NCBI RefSeq assembly: GCF_037176765.1
Contig: NC_090026.1
Span: 60,207,252 to 60,271,251 of the forward strand
Reading direction: 5' to 3'
Source of the DNA: Anolis sagrei
Lineage: Eukaryota; Chordata; Lepidosauria; Squamata; Anolidae
Length of the DNA: 64,000 bases
In this document: positions 30,380 to 42,900 of the stretch, piece after piece
How the letters are laid out: every line of letters begins with the position of its first letter
Numbering within the stretch: position 1 is the stretch's first letter
The notes under the pieces: generated by a model
Seen by the model: the letters and a program-made list of their open reading frames with translations, nothing else
What the model was told of the DNA's origin: nothing
Database searches by the model: none
Program-made: the position numbers and the translations under genes

Positions 30380-30665
30380 ATAGAGAGTTTCAATTGAAAA
30401 ATACATTTTCTGGATAATTTCTCTCTTCTGACTCACCTCTGAGATGTTCACCATGTTTTTCTGTTTGACCTGCTACCTCTGCCCCTTCCTCTGTTATCAA
30501 GGCCTGACAGACAGACGTTTCTGTAAGGTCCAAAACCCCGCTAGGATCTTTCCTTCTGTTGAATTGAAAATCTCCAGTGCTTCAATTGACAGGCCTAATT
30601 TTTCAACTGCAGAATAAGTAGAGATGTGAAGTGTTACATAGAATTTATAATGACATAGTTTTGAA
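30380..30665. other. No recognised feature
   Basis: Between the L2 and Penelope copies; nothing supported. Confidence 0.35.
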
Positions 30666-30960
30666 CAACTTTTAGAAGCCATTGAAATCCACAAGCATGT
30701 GGACAATTTCATCAGAAAGGAAGAAACCATGAAAATGAACAAAATCTGGCTACCAGTATTAAAAAACTCAAAAAATTACAACAGCAAAACAACAGAGAGT
30801 AAAAAAATCAGGCACATCAAATCACCTCTCAACAAAAGATTCCCCCAGGCACTTCCAAGCCATTAAATGCTAATCAAGGTGGTCAGTTGAAACATTCACA
30901 CTTAGCTCCAGCAGACAAAAGTCCTTTGTCCTACCATGGTCATTCCACAGATATATAAAC

Positions 30961-31954
30961 TAGGCTTGGGCGATCAAGAAAAAAATTGGTTCTAAACTCG
31001 TTTCGTTTCTAGGGTGCGCTAGCGTTTCTAAATTCTGAGGACTTCCAAAATTTAAGATTTCAAAATTTTGAAATTTCCGAAATTTCGTAAATTACAAATT
31101 GATTCGTTAATGGCGGACGCGATTGCGCAATATGCTAAAAAAAAACCTCCAAATGGGACAGGGGGAACTTCTGAAGCTTCCCTCTCCCTCTGTTGTTGAC
31201 TGTTGGTGTGATAAAACAAACAACAACTATATTATATTATATTATATTATATTATATTATATTATATTATATTATATTATATTAATATTATTATATTATA
31301 TTGTTGTATATTATATTATAATATTATTATATTATATTATTGTATATTATATTATATTATTATTATATTATTATATTATATATTATTATAATATTATTAT
31401 ATTATATTATTGTATATTATATTATTATTATATATATTATATTATATAATATTATTATAATATTATTATATTATATTATGTTATTGTATATTATATTATA
31501 ATATATTATATATATTATATTATATTATATTATATTACACAATTATAATATAATAATACAGTAATAAAATATATAATATAATAATATAATATAATATATA
31601 CAATACTATAATATAATAGTATTATAATAATATAATATAATATATTATAATAATATTATTATATTGTATATTATATTATAGTATTGTATATTAGAGTGAG
31701 GCAAGAAGAAGCATGAGGAAAGAGGAGGGAAGCAGCAGAGCAAAGGGACCAGAAGTGGGGTAAATGCGAGATTGTAAAACTTGCACCAGACATACGAAAA
31801 TAATTACGAAATAATTACGAAAATTGGAAAAATTGTTTCGATTCTTAATTACTCCTCACACTATTCCTGCATGGTTCGATATTGGATCGTAAGCTAATTT
31901 AAATACGAACTAATAACGAATTACAAAAATAACGAACTGCATCGCCCAAGCCTA
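30961..31954. mobile_element. hAT-type MITE with expanded TATTA array
   Basis: Ends TAGGCTTGGGCGATC and ATCGCCCAAGCCTA. Exact duplication ATATAAAC (30953-30960, 31955-31962). Same TTTCG-rich subterminal words and one copy of the 75-bp unit as in 23110-23828. The centre is an AT array. Confidence 0.88.
31226..31690. repeat. (TATTA/TATAT)n AT-rich array
   Basis: About 460 bases of A and T, starting as a clean TATTA pentamer and drifting to mixed TAT/ATA steps, part of it inverted. It lies inside the MITE. Confidence 0.95.
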
Positions 31955-32089
31955 ATATAAACCCATTTTCCTACTTCCGCCAGACCTCACTACCTCTGAG
32001 GATGCTTACCATAGATGCAGGCGAAACGTCAGGAGAAAATGCCTCTAGACCATGGCCATATAGCCCAAAAAAACCTACAACAACCCAAC

Positions 32090-33040
32090 TTTTAGAAAAG
32101 TTTTACTTTATTTTCTTAACAAAGTGGTTTTCTTTGCAGCTATGGAAACACTTTCCTCTCCACTCTTTTACAAACCAGGACTTTTATTGGGTCTTAGAAG
32201 TAAGTTGCCTACTCACCTTTCTGTCATCTGCCCAGAATAGTTTGGGTTGAGAGTGTTATGATAAAATTCCACACATCATAAGCATTAAAGCAACTTAGAA
32301 CAGCAATGCAGATGAATTGCTTAATGCAAATACCTATGTCTTGACACAGCTGAGTTACTTAAGTCTTTGGTGCTTCTCTAATATGAAAACAAACACGAGC
32401 TATTTCCTCTATGGTGCAAACTTTCTAGAACTCAATTCCTGAACGAGGAGACCAAGGATATTAGTAGCTACCAGCTTCCCATGCCTTTCAACAACAGCTC
32501 GATATGCAGCTATTAGGGAGCATTAATGATGTGAACATTTTCACCTGATCGATTTTGGCAGATCAAAAAGCCACTGGATAAAGGTGATATCATAACCTCA
32601 TAATTTGATGACTTAAATTGTCATAAAACATTTAACACTTTCAATGCTTTCATTCTGAGTTTAGAGGAGGGTTATACCGAATATTGATTCTGCACGTCGT
32701 TGGGGAATCAGCATACAAAATAAAGACATCTTTTAAATAAGTAATGTATCTTTGGTTGCATTTGTAGAGCTTCCGACATACCACACCATCCAGCCTATCC
32801 TTCTCCCCATTATGGTCTTCCAAAAGTGACTGGATCTGGAATTCAAAACCGGTGACAAGATAATCCCCATCTGATCTGGAACGCCTCTTTCTGTTTCCTT
32901 TTGGAATTTTAGGCTTATGGAAGAGTTGCTAATGCTATGGCAACCAACTGACAAAAGAACACCTGAAGAACCTTTAGTTGAGAGGGGTGGAGGTGGATTT
33001 TGCAACAAGTAAAAATAGGTTGTTTCCCTTACAGCTGTTG
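32090..33040. other. Intergenic or ZDHHC11 5' region, nothing recognised
   Basis: About 950 bases without a recognised repeat. A minus frame at 33008-32733 (91 codons) has no family motif. Possible site of unseen 5' exons. Confidence 0.4.
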
Positions 33041-33044
33041 ATAA

Positions 33045-33182
33045 TCAATATATCCCTATGCATGAGGGTATTGGGGTAACGATACAAAAGGTTTGCTAGG
33101 GTAGACCCTCTTTCACTCAGACTCAGCCCCCTCCCCGAATCAAACTCAGCCTCTCCTGAATCAAAATCCTGGCTATGGGCCT
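33045..33182 (-). mobile_element. hAT-type MITE fragment (G-rich family)
   Basis: Shares AGGGTAGACCCTCTTTCACT and CTATGGGCCTG end with 27602-27931 and 44079-44308; its other end is lost. It adjoins the CR1 copy. Confidence 0.75.
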
Positions 33183-34850
33183 GCTCTCACATATTTATAT
33201 ATGGCTATCATCTCTCCTCTCAGCCTTCTCTTCTTCAGGCTAAACATGGCCAGCTCCTTTAGCCACTCCTCATAGGGCTTGTTCTCCAGACCCTTGATCA
33301 TTTTAGTCATCCTCCTCTGGACACATTCCAGTTTGTCAGTATCTCCCTTCATTTGTGGTGACCAGAATTGGACACAATATTCCAGGTGTGGTCTAACCAA
33401 AGCAGAATAGAGGGGTAGCATTACTTCCCTGGATCTAGACACTATGCTCCTATTGGTTTGTTGTAGGTTTTTTTGGGCTGTATGGCCATAGTCTAGAGGC
33501 ATTCTCTCCTGACGTTTCACCTGCACTTTGGCAAGCATCCTCAGAGGTAGTGAGGTATGCTCCTATTGATGGAGGCCAAAATCCCATTGGCTTTTTTTGC
33601 CGCCACATCACATCGTTGGCTCATGTTTAAGTTGTTGTCCATGAGGACTCCAAGATCTTTTTCACACGTACTGCTCTCGAGCCAGGCATTGTCCCCCATT
33701 TTGTATCTTTGCATTTCGTTTTTCCTGCCAAAGTGGAGTATCTTGCATTTGTCACTGTTGAACTTCATTTTGTTAGTTTTGCCAATCTCTCTAATCTGTC
33801 AAGATCATTTTGAATCCTGCTCCTGTCCTCCGCAGTATTGGCTATCCCTCCCAATTTGGTGTCGTCTGCAAACTTGATGATCATGTCTTCTAACCCTTCA
33901 TCTAAGTCATTAATAAAGATGTTGAACAGGACCGGGCCCAGGACGGAACCCTGCAGCACTCCACTTGTCACTTATTTCCAGGAAGAAGAGGAAGCATTGG
34001 TGAGCACCCTCTGGGTTCGTCCATTTAACCAATTACAGATCCACCTCACCGTAGTTTTGCCTAGCCCACATTGGACTAGTTTTTTTGCCAAAAGGTCATG
34101 GGGGACCTTGTCGAAGGCCTTGCTGAAATCCAGGTACGCTACATCCATGGCATTCCCTGCATCTACCCAGCTTGTAACTCTATCGAAAAAAGAGATCAGT
34201 CTGGCATGACTTGTTGTTGATGAATCCATGTTGACTATTAGCAATGACCACATTTGTTTCTAAGCGTTTGCAGACCAATTCCTTAACAATCCTTTCCAGA
34301 ATCTTGCCTGGTATCAACATGAGGCTGACCGGATGGTAATTGCTTGGGACATCCTTTTTTCCCCTTTTTTCCACTGCGACCACATTGGCCCTTTTCCAAT
34401 CTGCTGGAACTTCTCCCGTTCTCCAAGAACCCTCAAAGATGATTGCCAATGGTTCCGAAATGACTTCCGCTAGTTCCTTCAGTACTCTTGGGTGTAGTTG
34501 ATCTGGCCCTGGGGACCTGAACTCATTTAGAGCAGCCAGGTATTCCTGGATGACTTTTCCCCCAATTTGGGGTTGGATGTCCTCTAATCCCTCATCCACT
34601 CCATTTTGCTGAGGTTTAAGATGACTTTCTTTTTGTGAGAAGACTGAGGCAAAGAAGGCATTAAGTAGTTCTGCCTTTTCCCTATCCCTTGTCAGCATTG
34701 CCCCATCTTCTCCTCGAAGAGGCCCTATCGCCTCCTTGTTCTTCATTTTTCCTGTTCTCTTTCTCAGTACTTTGCAGAGGGTGACTGGCAAGCTTTCCTC
34801 CCAACACTGATTTTTCACAAACCAAGCCTCACGTTTCTGATTATTATGAG
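33183..34850 (-). mobile_element. CR1 LINE, most of the reverse transcriptase
   Basis: Minus frames give, in order: [57 protein letters not shown], the catalytic FADDTKLGG, and [20 protein letters not shown], with [19 protein letters not shown] toward the end. The upstream RT region begins near 34818 (CWEESLPVTLCKVLRKRTGK). A short Penelope copy interrupts it at 33456-33555. Confidence 0.92.
33456..33555 (-). mobile_element. Penelope terminal copy in CR1
   Basis: A 100-base insertion with GGGCTGTATGGCCATAGTCT and GCAAGCATCCTCAGAGG. Flanked by a 13-base duplication TATGCTCCTATTG (33443-33455, 33556-33568). Confidence 0.88.
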
Positions 34851-34900
34851 GAGCAGTTTAAGAGTTGGGTGTGTTTTGGGTACACAGTAAACAGAGAAAG

Positions 34901-35047
34901 ATGGCACCATTTAAAAAAAAAACCATTGTGCCAAGAGTCACCTTTTTATTTTGTCTAGGTACTGTGTTCCTTGCTTGTTTGACAGCCATCAAACTGCAAA
35001 GACTAGGAACTTCATTGGCTACCCTTATGAAAAATAGCCAGTTTTAA
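34901..35047 (+). CDS. Unrecognised 48-residue open frame with one membrane segment
   Basis: Reads MAPFKKKTIVPR, then a hydrophobic stretch TFLFCLGTVFLACLTAI, then KLQRLGTSLATLMKNSQF and stop. An AATAAA overlaps the stop codon (35046-35051). It lies in a gap between a CR1 copy and another LINE. I do not recognise it. It could be part of an unknown repeat, a retrocopy tail or chance. Confidence 0.15.
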   Translation: MAPFKKKTIVPRVTFLFCLGTVFLACLTAIKLQRLGTSLATLMKNSQF

Positions 35048-35239
35048 TAAAGTAAACCTGAAAGAAACCAGATCCATCTGTTTCTTGAACACTAAGTAAG
35101 GTCAGATGCTCCGGTAAGTATTCGTATGGGAGAATAGTAAGAAAAAACTGCTGTAGGCTGTATTTCACAGAAAGGAACTGGCTAAAAACCCTTCTGAAGA
35201 CTTATTGCTTAAGAAAACCTTAAACATCTATGGGGTTGA

Positions 35240-36143
35240 TATAAGTTGACAGGTAACTTGTTCCAGCAGCCACCAGCCATCCCCTCCCCAATGCCAGAGA
35301 TACAACTTAATGCTGTAACATTAGAAAATGTTGACCATTTCCGCTACCTTGGCAGCCACCTCTCCACCAAAGTCAACATCGACACCGAAATACACCGCCT
35401 GAGCTCTGCGAGTGCAGCATTTTCCCGAATGAAGCAGAGAATGTTTGAGGACCAGGACATCCGTAGGGATACCAAGGTGCTTGTCTATAAAGCTATTGTC
35501 CTCCCAACCCTGCTCTATGCCTGCGAAACGTGGACTGTCTACAGACGTCACATGCAACTCCTGGAACGATTCCATCAGCGCTGCCTCCGGAAAATCCTGC
35601 AAATATCTTGGGAAGACAAGCGGACAAACGTCAGCGTGCTGAAAGAAGCAAAGACCACCAGCGTTGAAGCGATGGTCCTCTGCCATCAACTCCGCTGGAC
35701 CGGCAACGTTGTCCGGATGCCTTACCACCGTCTCCCAAAGCAGTTGCTCTACTCTGAACCTAAGAATGGAAAACGGAATGTTGGTGGACAGGAAAAGTGA
35801 TTTAAAGATGGCCTCAAAGCCAACCTTAAAAACTCTGGCATAAACACTGAGAACTGGGAAGACCTGGCCCTTGACCGCTCCAGCTGGAGGTCAGCTGTGA
35901 CCAGCAGTGCTGCAGAATTCGCGGAGGCACGAGTGGAGGGTGAAAGAGAGAAACGTGCCAGGAGGAAGGTGCGTCAAGCCAACCCCGACCGGGACCGCCT
36001 TCCACCTGGAAACCAATGCCTTCACTGTGGGAGAAGATGCGGGTCAAGAATAGGGCTCCACAGCCACCTACAAACCCACAAAAATAGTCATCAAGGAAGA
36101 CCATCTTACTCGTCCAACGAGGGATCGCCTAAGTAAGTAAGTA
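35240..36143 (+). mobile_element. LINE, C-terminal RT and zinc-finger end
   Basis: The plus frame gives DHFRYLGSHLSTKVNIDTEI, YKAIVLPTLLYACETWTVY and CHQLRWTGNVVRMPYHRLPK. In another frame it gives NWEDLALDRSSWRSAV and a final zinc-finger-like CLHCGRRCGSRIGLHSHLQT ending in H. It ends with GTAAGTAAGT. Same family as 6888-8530 and 43940-44516. Clade not assigned. Confidence 0.8.
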
Positions 36144-36198
36144 CATATCAATAAAGAAATTATGTACCAGAAGAACCAGAATAGAAGAATTTCTGAAT

Positions 36199-36204
36199 TT
36201 TATT
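36199..36204 (-). promoter_or_regulatory. BRD9 candidate polyadenylation signal
   Basis: AATAAA on the minus strand, the last one before the downstream LINE. Confidence 0.45.
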
Positions 36205-36892
36205 ATAATTTACAATATTTTGATTAATTATTCTGTTTTATACATAATACCAATTGTTTAAAAACCGTTCAATGTCAAATTTCAAATACCTAATTTAAAA
36301 ACTACAAACACATTTCTCTTTTCTGAAGGTACAACTTCACCCATATTCACAAAACACTGAAACTAGACAATCTGGCACAGAGATTCTAAAACAAAAGTCA
36401 CAGTGAATTTTCTTTTCTTAAATGTTTGGACCTGGGATATCAACTTTTTTAAATTTCAATTCAGCCATCTTCACAGTGAACAGCTTGGGAAAGACAAATA
36501 ACCATGAAGACAACCAAAGTTTTGAAACCTGTATTGCCACTGAAAATACTCCTTGAATAATTTCTAAGCGGCTATAATTGTAAACAAAGTATAAAATATT
36601 TAATAATTGACAGCATGATAAACAGCTGGTTAGTTGAATAAATAAGGTTTCTTAAATACGTAATTGGTTTCTGCCTGAGTTTTATAGTACATATCCCTAA
36701 AAAACTGCATGAGATGGTACATATATCATGATATACTTACTATGCAAGTCAAATTTACAAATATATGCATAAGCATTATTATACAGCAATTCTTGTACAA
36801 AAAGAGGACAAACCAAAATGCATATTGTCTCATCAATCTCAGTAAAACATCAGACAGTAAAATAAAAATAAATAAATATTCTATATGAAAAA
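36199..36892 (-). other. BRD9: BRD9 3' untranslated region
   Basis: About 690 bases after the BRD9 stop with no recognised repeat, ending near an AATAAA on the minus strand (36204-36199). The LINE at 35240-36143 lies just downstream, so the transcript probably ends near 36180. Confidence 0.6.
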
Positions 36893-36990
36893 TCAGTTGT
36901 TGGCATTTGGAGGTTCTGGGGACTGAAGAAATTCATAGGGGTCATGGACCATGTCTTGTTGTTCTCCTACACTTAGGTGAGAGGGGCTTC
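36893..36990 (-). CDS. BRD9: BRD9 last coding exon
   Basis: 98 bases after CTTCTACAG. Encodes SPSHLSVGEQQDMVHDPYEF, LQSPEPPNANN and stop TGA at 36895-36893. Confidence 0.96.
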
Positions 36991-39900
36991 CTGTAGAAGA
37001 CATCAGGGGAAAATATTAAAACATATGCTATTTTTGGAAGATAGATATTTTGAAAAATCTCTCGGTTTCACAGATGTACTGTTTTGATTGATATTCTCTG
37101 TGCATACTTCAGCAGTGACATTAAATCTATGGTAAAAATATCACCACACTTCTCACATTGCATTGCATATAGTCTGTTCATTCCCCCTTTTCCCTCTACA
37201 AAAGATAAACAAGCCAGAAAGGAAAGCTCTATGTTACATCCAAACCATAGAATCATAGAATCAAAGAGTTGGAAGAGACCTCATGGGCCATCCAGTCCAA
37301 CCCCCTGCCAAGAAGCAGGAATATTGCATTCAAATCACCCCTGACAGATGGCCATTCAGCCTCTGCTTAAAAGCTTCCAAAGAAGGAGCCTCCACCACAC
37401 TCCGGGGCAGAGAGTTCCACTGCTGAACGGCTCTCACAGTCAGGAAGTTCTTCCTCATGTTCAGATGGAATCTCCTCTCTTGTAGTTTGAAGCCATTGTT
37501 CCGCGTCCTAGTCTCCAAGGAAGCAGAAAACAAGCTTGCTCCCTCCTCCCTGTGGCTTCCTCTCACATATTTATACATGGCTATCATATCCCCTCCCAGC
37601 CTTCTCTTCTTCAGGCTAAACATGCCCAGTTCCCTAAGCCGCTCCTCGTAGGGCTTGTTCTTCAGACCCAAGCTCTAAAGAAGACAGGAGTGTATACTAC
37701 TGGTATTTTTAAATTAGGTTGGTTATCTCACATGTCCCAAATTGCAAATTTGCAATTAAACATAACCCTGAGATGATAAAGCATGTTAAAATGTTCCCAT
37801 CAGATTTGTTTTAACTGCCCATGCAAAGGGAAGCACGTTAGGATTTTATAAGCCTGGATTATTGGTTTTTCATTCTGTTGAAATGTAACTAAGGCCTGCC
37901 TAGTATTTGTTGTAAGGTTAGGACCTTTGATATGTTGGCCCTAGGAATCTGGAATTAACTCTGACAAACTAACAAAATGAAGTTCAACAGTGACAAATGC
38001 AAGATACTCCACTTTGGCAGGAAAAACGAAATGCAAAGATACAGAATGGGGGACAATGCCTGGTTCGAGAGCAGTACGTGTGAAAAAGATCTTGGAGTCC
38101 TCGTGGACAACAAGTTAAACATGAGCCAACAATGTGATGTGGCGGCAAAAAAAGCCAATGGGATTTTGGCCTGCATCAATAGGAGCATAGTGTCTAGATC
38201 TAAGGAAGTAATGCTACCCCTCTATTCTGCTTTGGTTAGACCACACCTGAAATATTGTGTCCAATTCTGGGCACCACAATTCAAGAGAGATATTGAGAAG
38301 CTGGAATGTGTCCAAGGAGAGCGACTAAAATGATCAAGGGTCTGGGGAACAAGCCCTATGAGGAGCGGCTTAAGGAACTGGGCATGTTTAGCCTGAAGAA
38401 GAGAAGGCTGAGAGGGGATATAATAGCCATGTATAAACATGTGAGAGGAAGCCACAGGGAGGAGGGAGCAAGCTTGTTTTCTGCTTTCCTGGAGACTAGA
38501 ACGCGGAACAATGGCTTCAAACTACAAGAGAGGAGATTCCATCTGAACATGAGGAAGAACTTCCTGACTGTGAGAGCCGTTCAGCAGTGGAACTCTCTGC
38601 CCCGGAGTGTGGTGGAGGCTCCTTCTTTGGAAGCTTTTAAACAGAGGCTGGATGGCCATCTGTCAGGGGTGATTTGAATGCAATATTCCTGCTTCTTGGC
38701 AGGGGGTTGGACTGGATGGCCCATGAGGTCTCTTCCAACTCTTTGATTCTATCATTCTAAACTGTATCAAAGCATTTTCTTTCTAATGTGAATCTCGTGA
38801 CACAAGAGTGTAGCAGTAACCTGCACACAGATGCCAAAGATCAGGAATTAGTGACTCCATATTTTCCTCCTCATTTCTCGTACTTTGGTATTCCTTTCCA
38901 TCCCTATTGTCTCTACCACATTTCTTGAGGAGGAAAATATTGCACAAATGGTATCGTACACCCTGCCAATTAGCATACTACTATAAAAAGGGGAGTAGTC
39001 AGTGCTGGCATGGATGCCATCAGAAAGGGCGCTTTATGCACATGACATGGGAATGTGAATATGTACAAGATTTTAGGCAGACTATACAAAATGAGTCAAA
39101 TCAAATACTAGGAAATTAGTGGATCATAACAAAGGAAATGGCAGTATTAGGGAAAAGAGAGGAAACGGGAAATAAAAGAAGCAATAATAGAATGTGCACA
39201 AGCAGTAATAGTATTAGGGCGGAAAGATAAATCAAAATGGACAGTAAATAAATGGTACCAATATATGGTGGAGCAAATAGAATTTGAAATTATGAATGTG
39301 AAATTAAATGATTTACAAATCAATGAAAATAGAATGAGAGAAAGGGAAGACAGATGGATAAGGGTAAAGAACTATATTATCAATCATTCCGGAGATCAAG
39401 CCATAAGAAATAAGATACAAATGTTATATAATATACAGGATGGAAATGTATAAAGATAAAGATATAATGATTGTCTCAAAAAGAAATGCATATGTGAAAG
39501 AAAATAATCCTCACGTTGGTGGTGGTAATTGTAAATGTTTTGTGTGTGCATGTTATGTATTTTTTGTATTGTAAAAATAAAAAAATTGTTTAAAAAAGGA
39601 ATTAGTGACTCCAGTAGAGGGGAGACAAGCAGCTCTAGAAAACCCGAGACCACTCAATCCAAAATACTGAAAATCTCTGAGCTTGTATGAAACATAACCT
39701 CAGACCATGGAGTAGATTGTATTATTGTCTAATGAGCTTTACCTAGATGATGCTGATCCCTTTCAGATGCATTAGAGAGGGAACTGAGGTTGGAGGAAGG
39801 CCTAGATCCTACTCGGTCAGTCTGTGCCTCATGAAGATCCTGCAGTAATTTTGTGGTTTCGTCCAAGTGTAAATGATTTTCATCATGATCAAGTTCCTTC

Positions 39901-42900
39901 TTTACTTTACCTGTAAATGTAATAGTATTAGTAGCAGTAATAATAATAATAATAATTTATTTATTATTTATTTAGCAGTTTTGTATACCGGTCTTCTCAC
40001 CTCCGTTCGAGGGACTCAGGCTGGTTTCCAACATCAATATTACAGACAATCATTAAAACATCATATTCTAAATCACACTAAAACATTAAAATAGCAAAAT
40101 ACAATCATATAATTACAGTGGTCAGTTGTCATCAAATCTGATTTTGAATGAACTATTAAATGGAATAACTTTCATTATCCTATTCCCTATCAATTTTTCT
40201 TTTATGTTAAACTAAATAAAGGCAATATAATTTCATTTTCTAAAGACATACTACTTGTATCTCAAGGTTTAAAAGATATTCAATTTACACGGCAATTAGA
40301 AAAGCACAACAGCCAGATATCAGAAAAGAATTGAAGTCAAGTAGCTGAAGGACACTACTAGCTTTCTTTACCAATAAAGATCACAACGCTTCAAAATATG
40401 TCTATATGAAAGGTGCACACATTTTGGCCAAGTTGATTGTGCTAGATAAGACATTTTAGATCTGTAGTGGAATATCTTGCTTCTTGTTTATTTATTTTTA
40501 TTACATTTTCCATTTAAATAATAAGTCATAATTTTTTTTTAAAAAAAGGACCAAGCAGAACAAAACAAAACAAACCATACAACTCCGCAGATAACATGAA
40601 AAGTAGGAGAACAATGTTGTTGAGAAAAAGTAGGAAATCTATATAAATAAAAATGTAATGTTTGTTTGTGGGATTAACAGAACTCAAAAACCACTAGATG
40701 AATTGACACCAAATTTGGACACAAGACACCTAACAACCCAATGTATGTCCTTCACTCAAAATAAGTTGATTTTGTCATTTGGGAGTTGTAGTTGCTGGGA
40801 TTTATAGTTCACCTACAATCAAAGAGCATTCTGAACCCCACCAATGATGGAATTGAACTAAACTTGGCACACAGTTCTCCCATGACCAACAAAAGGGTTT
40901 GGTGGGCAATATCCTTTGGGTTTGGAGTTGTAGTTCACCGACATCCAGAGATCACTGTGGACTCTAACAGTGATGGATCTGGATCAAACTCTACACAAAT
41001 ACTCAATATGCCCAAATGTGAACACTGGTGGAGTTTGGGGAAAATACAATCTTGACATTTGGGAGTTGTAGTTGCTGGGATTTATAGTTCACCTACAACC
41101 ACAGAGCATTCTGAACCCCACCAATGATAGAATTGGGCCAAACCTCCCACACAGAACCCCAAGGTGGACCACAGCAACGTGTGGCAGGGGACAGTTAGTA
41201 AGAAATAAGAATGTCTATATATAAAAACAGGATGTGAGTGGAGAGAGGGAAGGGGTAACCAGAAAAAAAAAAAACAGGGGGGAGGGAGAGTCCTTGACTT
41301 CCATTCAACTTCCTCACATCACTTTTTAATTTTTGTTTGTTATTCTTGATAAGAAAATTGTCTTTCCCGCTTGTTAGAATCAGTACTTTATTTCTTTTTT
41401 ATTCATAAAATTTCTGGATATATTCATCTATCAAAGACCAGTCCGTCTGGGTCGTGCCTCTGCTTTTATTTACCTTAAGCGGGAAGGTTAATCTGTCCAT
41501 ATTTTTAATATCTTGGACTTTTTGAATCCAAATATCCTTGTCAGGTAAAGTTTCTGATTTCCGTACCTTAGAAAACACCATTCTTGCTGCGGTTGTGAAA
41601 TAGGTGAACAATTTTTCCAAAGGGTTGTTGTAGGTTTTTCCGGGCTATATGGCCATGTTCTGAAGGCAATTTTTCTCCTGACGTTTCGCCTGCATCTATG
41701 GCAAGCATCCTCAGAGGTAATGAGGTCTGTTGGAACTAGGAAAAATGGGTTTATATATCTGTGGAATGACCAGGGTGAGACAAAGGACTTTTGTTTGCTG
41801 GGGCTAGCTGTGAATGTTTCAGCTGATCACCTTGATTTGCATTCAATGGCTTGGTAGCGCCTGGGGGAAATCTTTTGTTGAGGGTGATTTCATGTGCCTG
41901 TTTGTTTCCCCTCTGTTGTTTTTCTGCTGTAATTTTTGAGTTTTTTAATACTGGTAGCCAGATTTTGTTCATTTTCATGGTTTCTTCCTTTCTGTTGAAA
42001 TTGTCCACATGCTTGTGGATTTCAATTGCTTCTCTGTGTAGTCTGACATGGTGGTTGTGCGAGTGGTCCAGCACTTCTGTGTTCTCAAATAATATGCTGT
42101 GTCCAGGTTGGTTCATCAGGTGCTCTGCTATGGCTGACTTCTCTGGTTGAAGTAGTCTGCAGTGCCTTTCATGTTCCTTGATGCGTGTCTGGGTGCTGCG
42201 TTTGGTGGTCCCTATGTAGACTTGTCCACAGCTGCATGGTACACGGTAGACTCCTGCAGAGGTGAGAGGATCCCTCTTGTCCTTTGCTGAACATAGCATT
42301 TGTTGGATTTTCTTGGTGGGTCTGTAAGTGGTTTGTATGTTGTGTTTCTCATCAGTTTCCCTATGCGGTCAGTGGTTCCCTTGATGTATGGCAAGAACAC
42401 AAGCATGTGGACAATTTCAACAGAAAGGAAGAAATCATGAAAATGAACAAAATCTGGCTACCAGTATTAAAAAACTCAAAAATTACAGCAGAAAAACAGA
42501 AAGGAAACAAACAGGCACATGAAATCACCCTCAACAAAAGATTCCCCCCAGGCGCTACCAAGCCATTGAATGCAAATCAAGGTGATCAGCTGAAACATTC
42601 ACAGCTAGCCCCAGCAAACAAAAGTCCTTTGTCACACCCTGGTCATTCCACAGATATATAAACCCATTTTTCCTAGTCCCAACAGACCTCATTACCTCTG
42701 AGGATGCTTGCCATAGATGCAGGCGAAACGTCAGGAGAAAAATTGCCTCCAGAACATGGCCAATAGCCCGGAAAAACCTACAACAACCCATGGATTCTGG
42801 CCATGAAAGCCTTCGACAATACAATTTTTCCAAATTTAAGTCTTCAAATAGCTCTTCCTCTCACATACCCAATAAATAATATTTGGGTTTCATAGAGAAT

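Larger units (their letters stand above)
30670..32088 (+). mobile_element. Penelope 3' fragment interrupted by a hAT MITE
   Basis: 30670-30960 encodes the end of the GIY-YIG domain protein (EAIEIHKHVDNF, KMNKIWLPVLKNS). The element resumes at 31955 with CCCATTTTCCTACTTC and the GATGCAGGCGAAACGTCAGG end. A hAT-type MITE fills the gap with an exact target duplication. Confidence 0.85.

Noticed and set aside
32733-33008. 91-codon minus frame as a ZDHHC11 5' exon
   Set aside because: No splice-signal or homology support.
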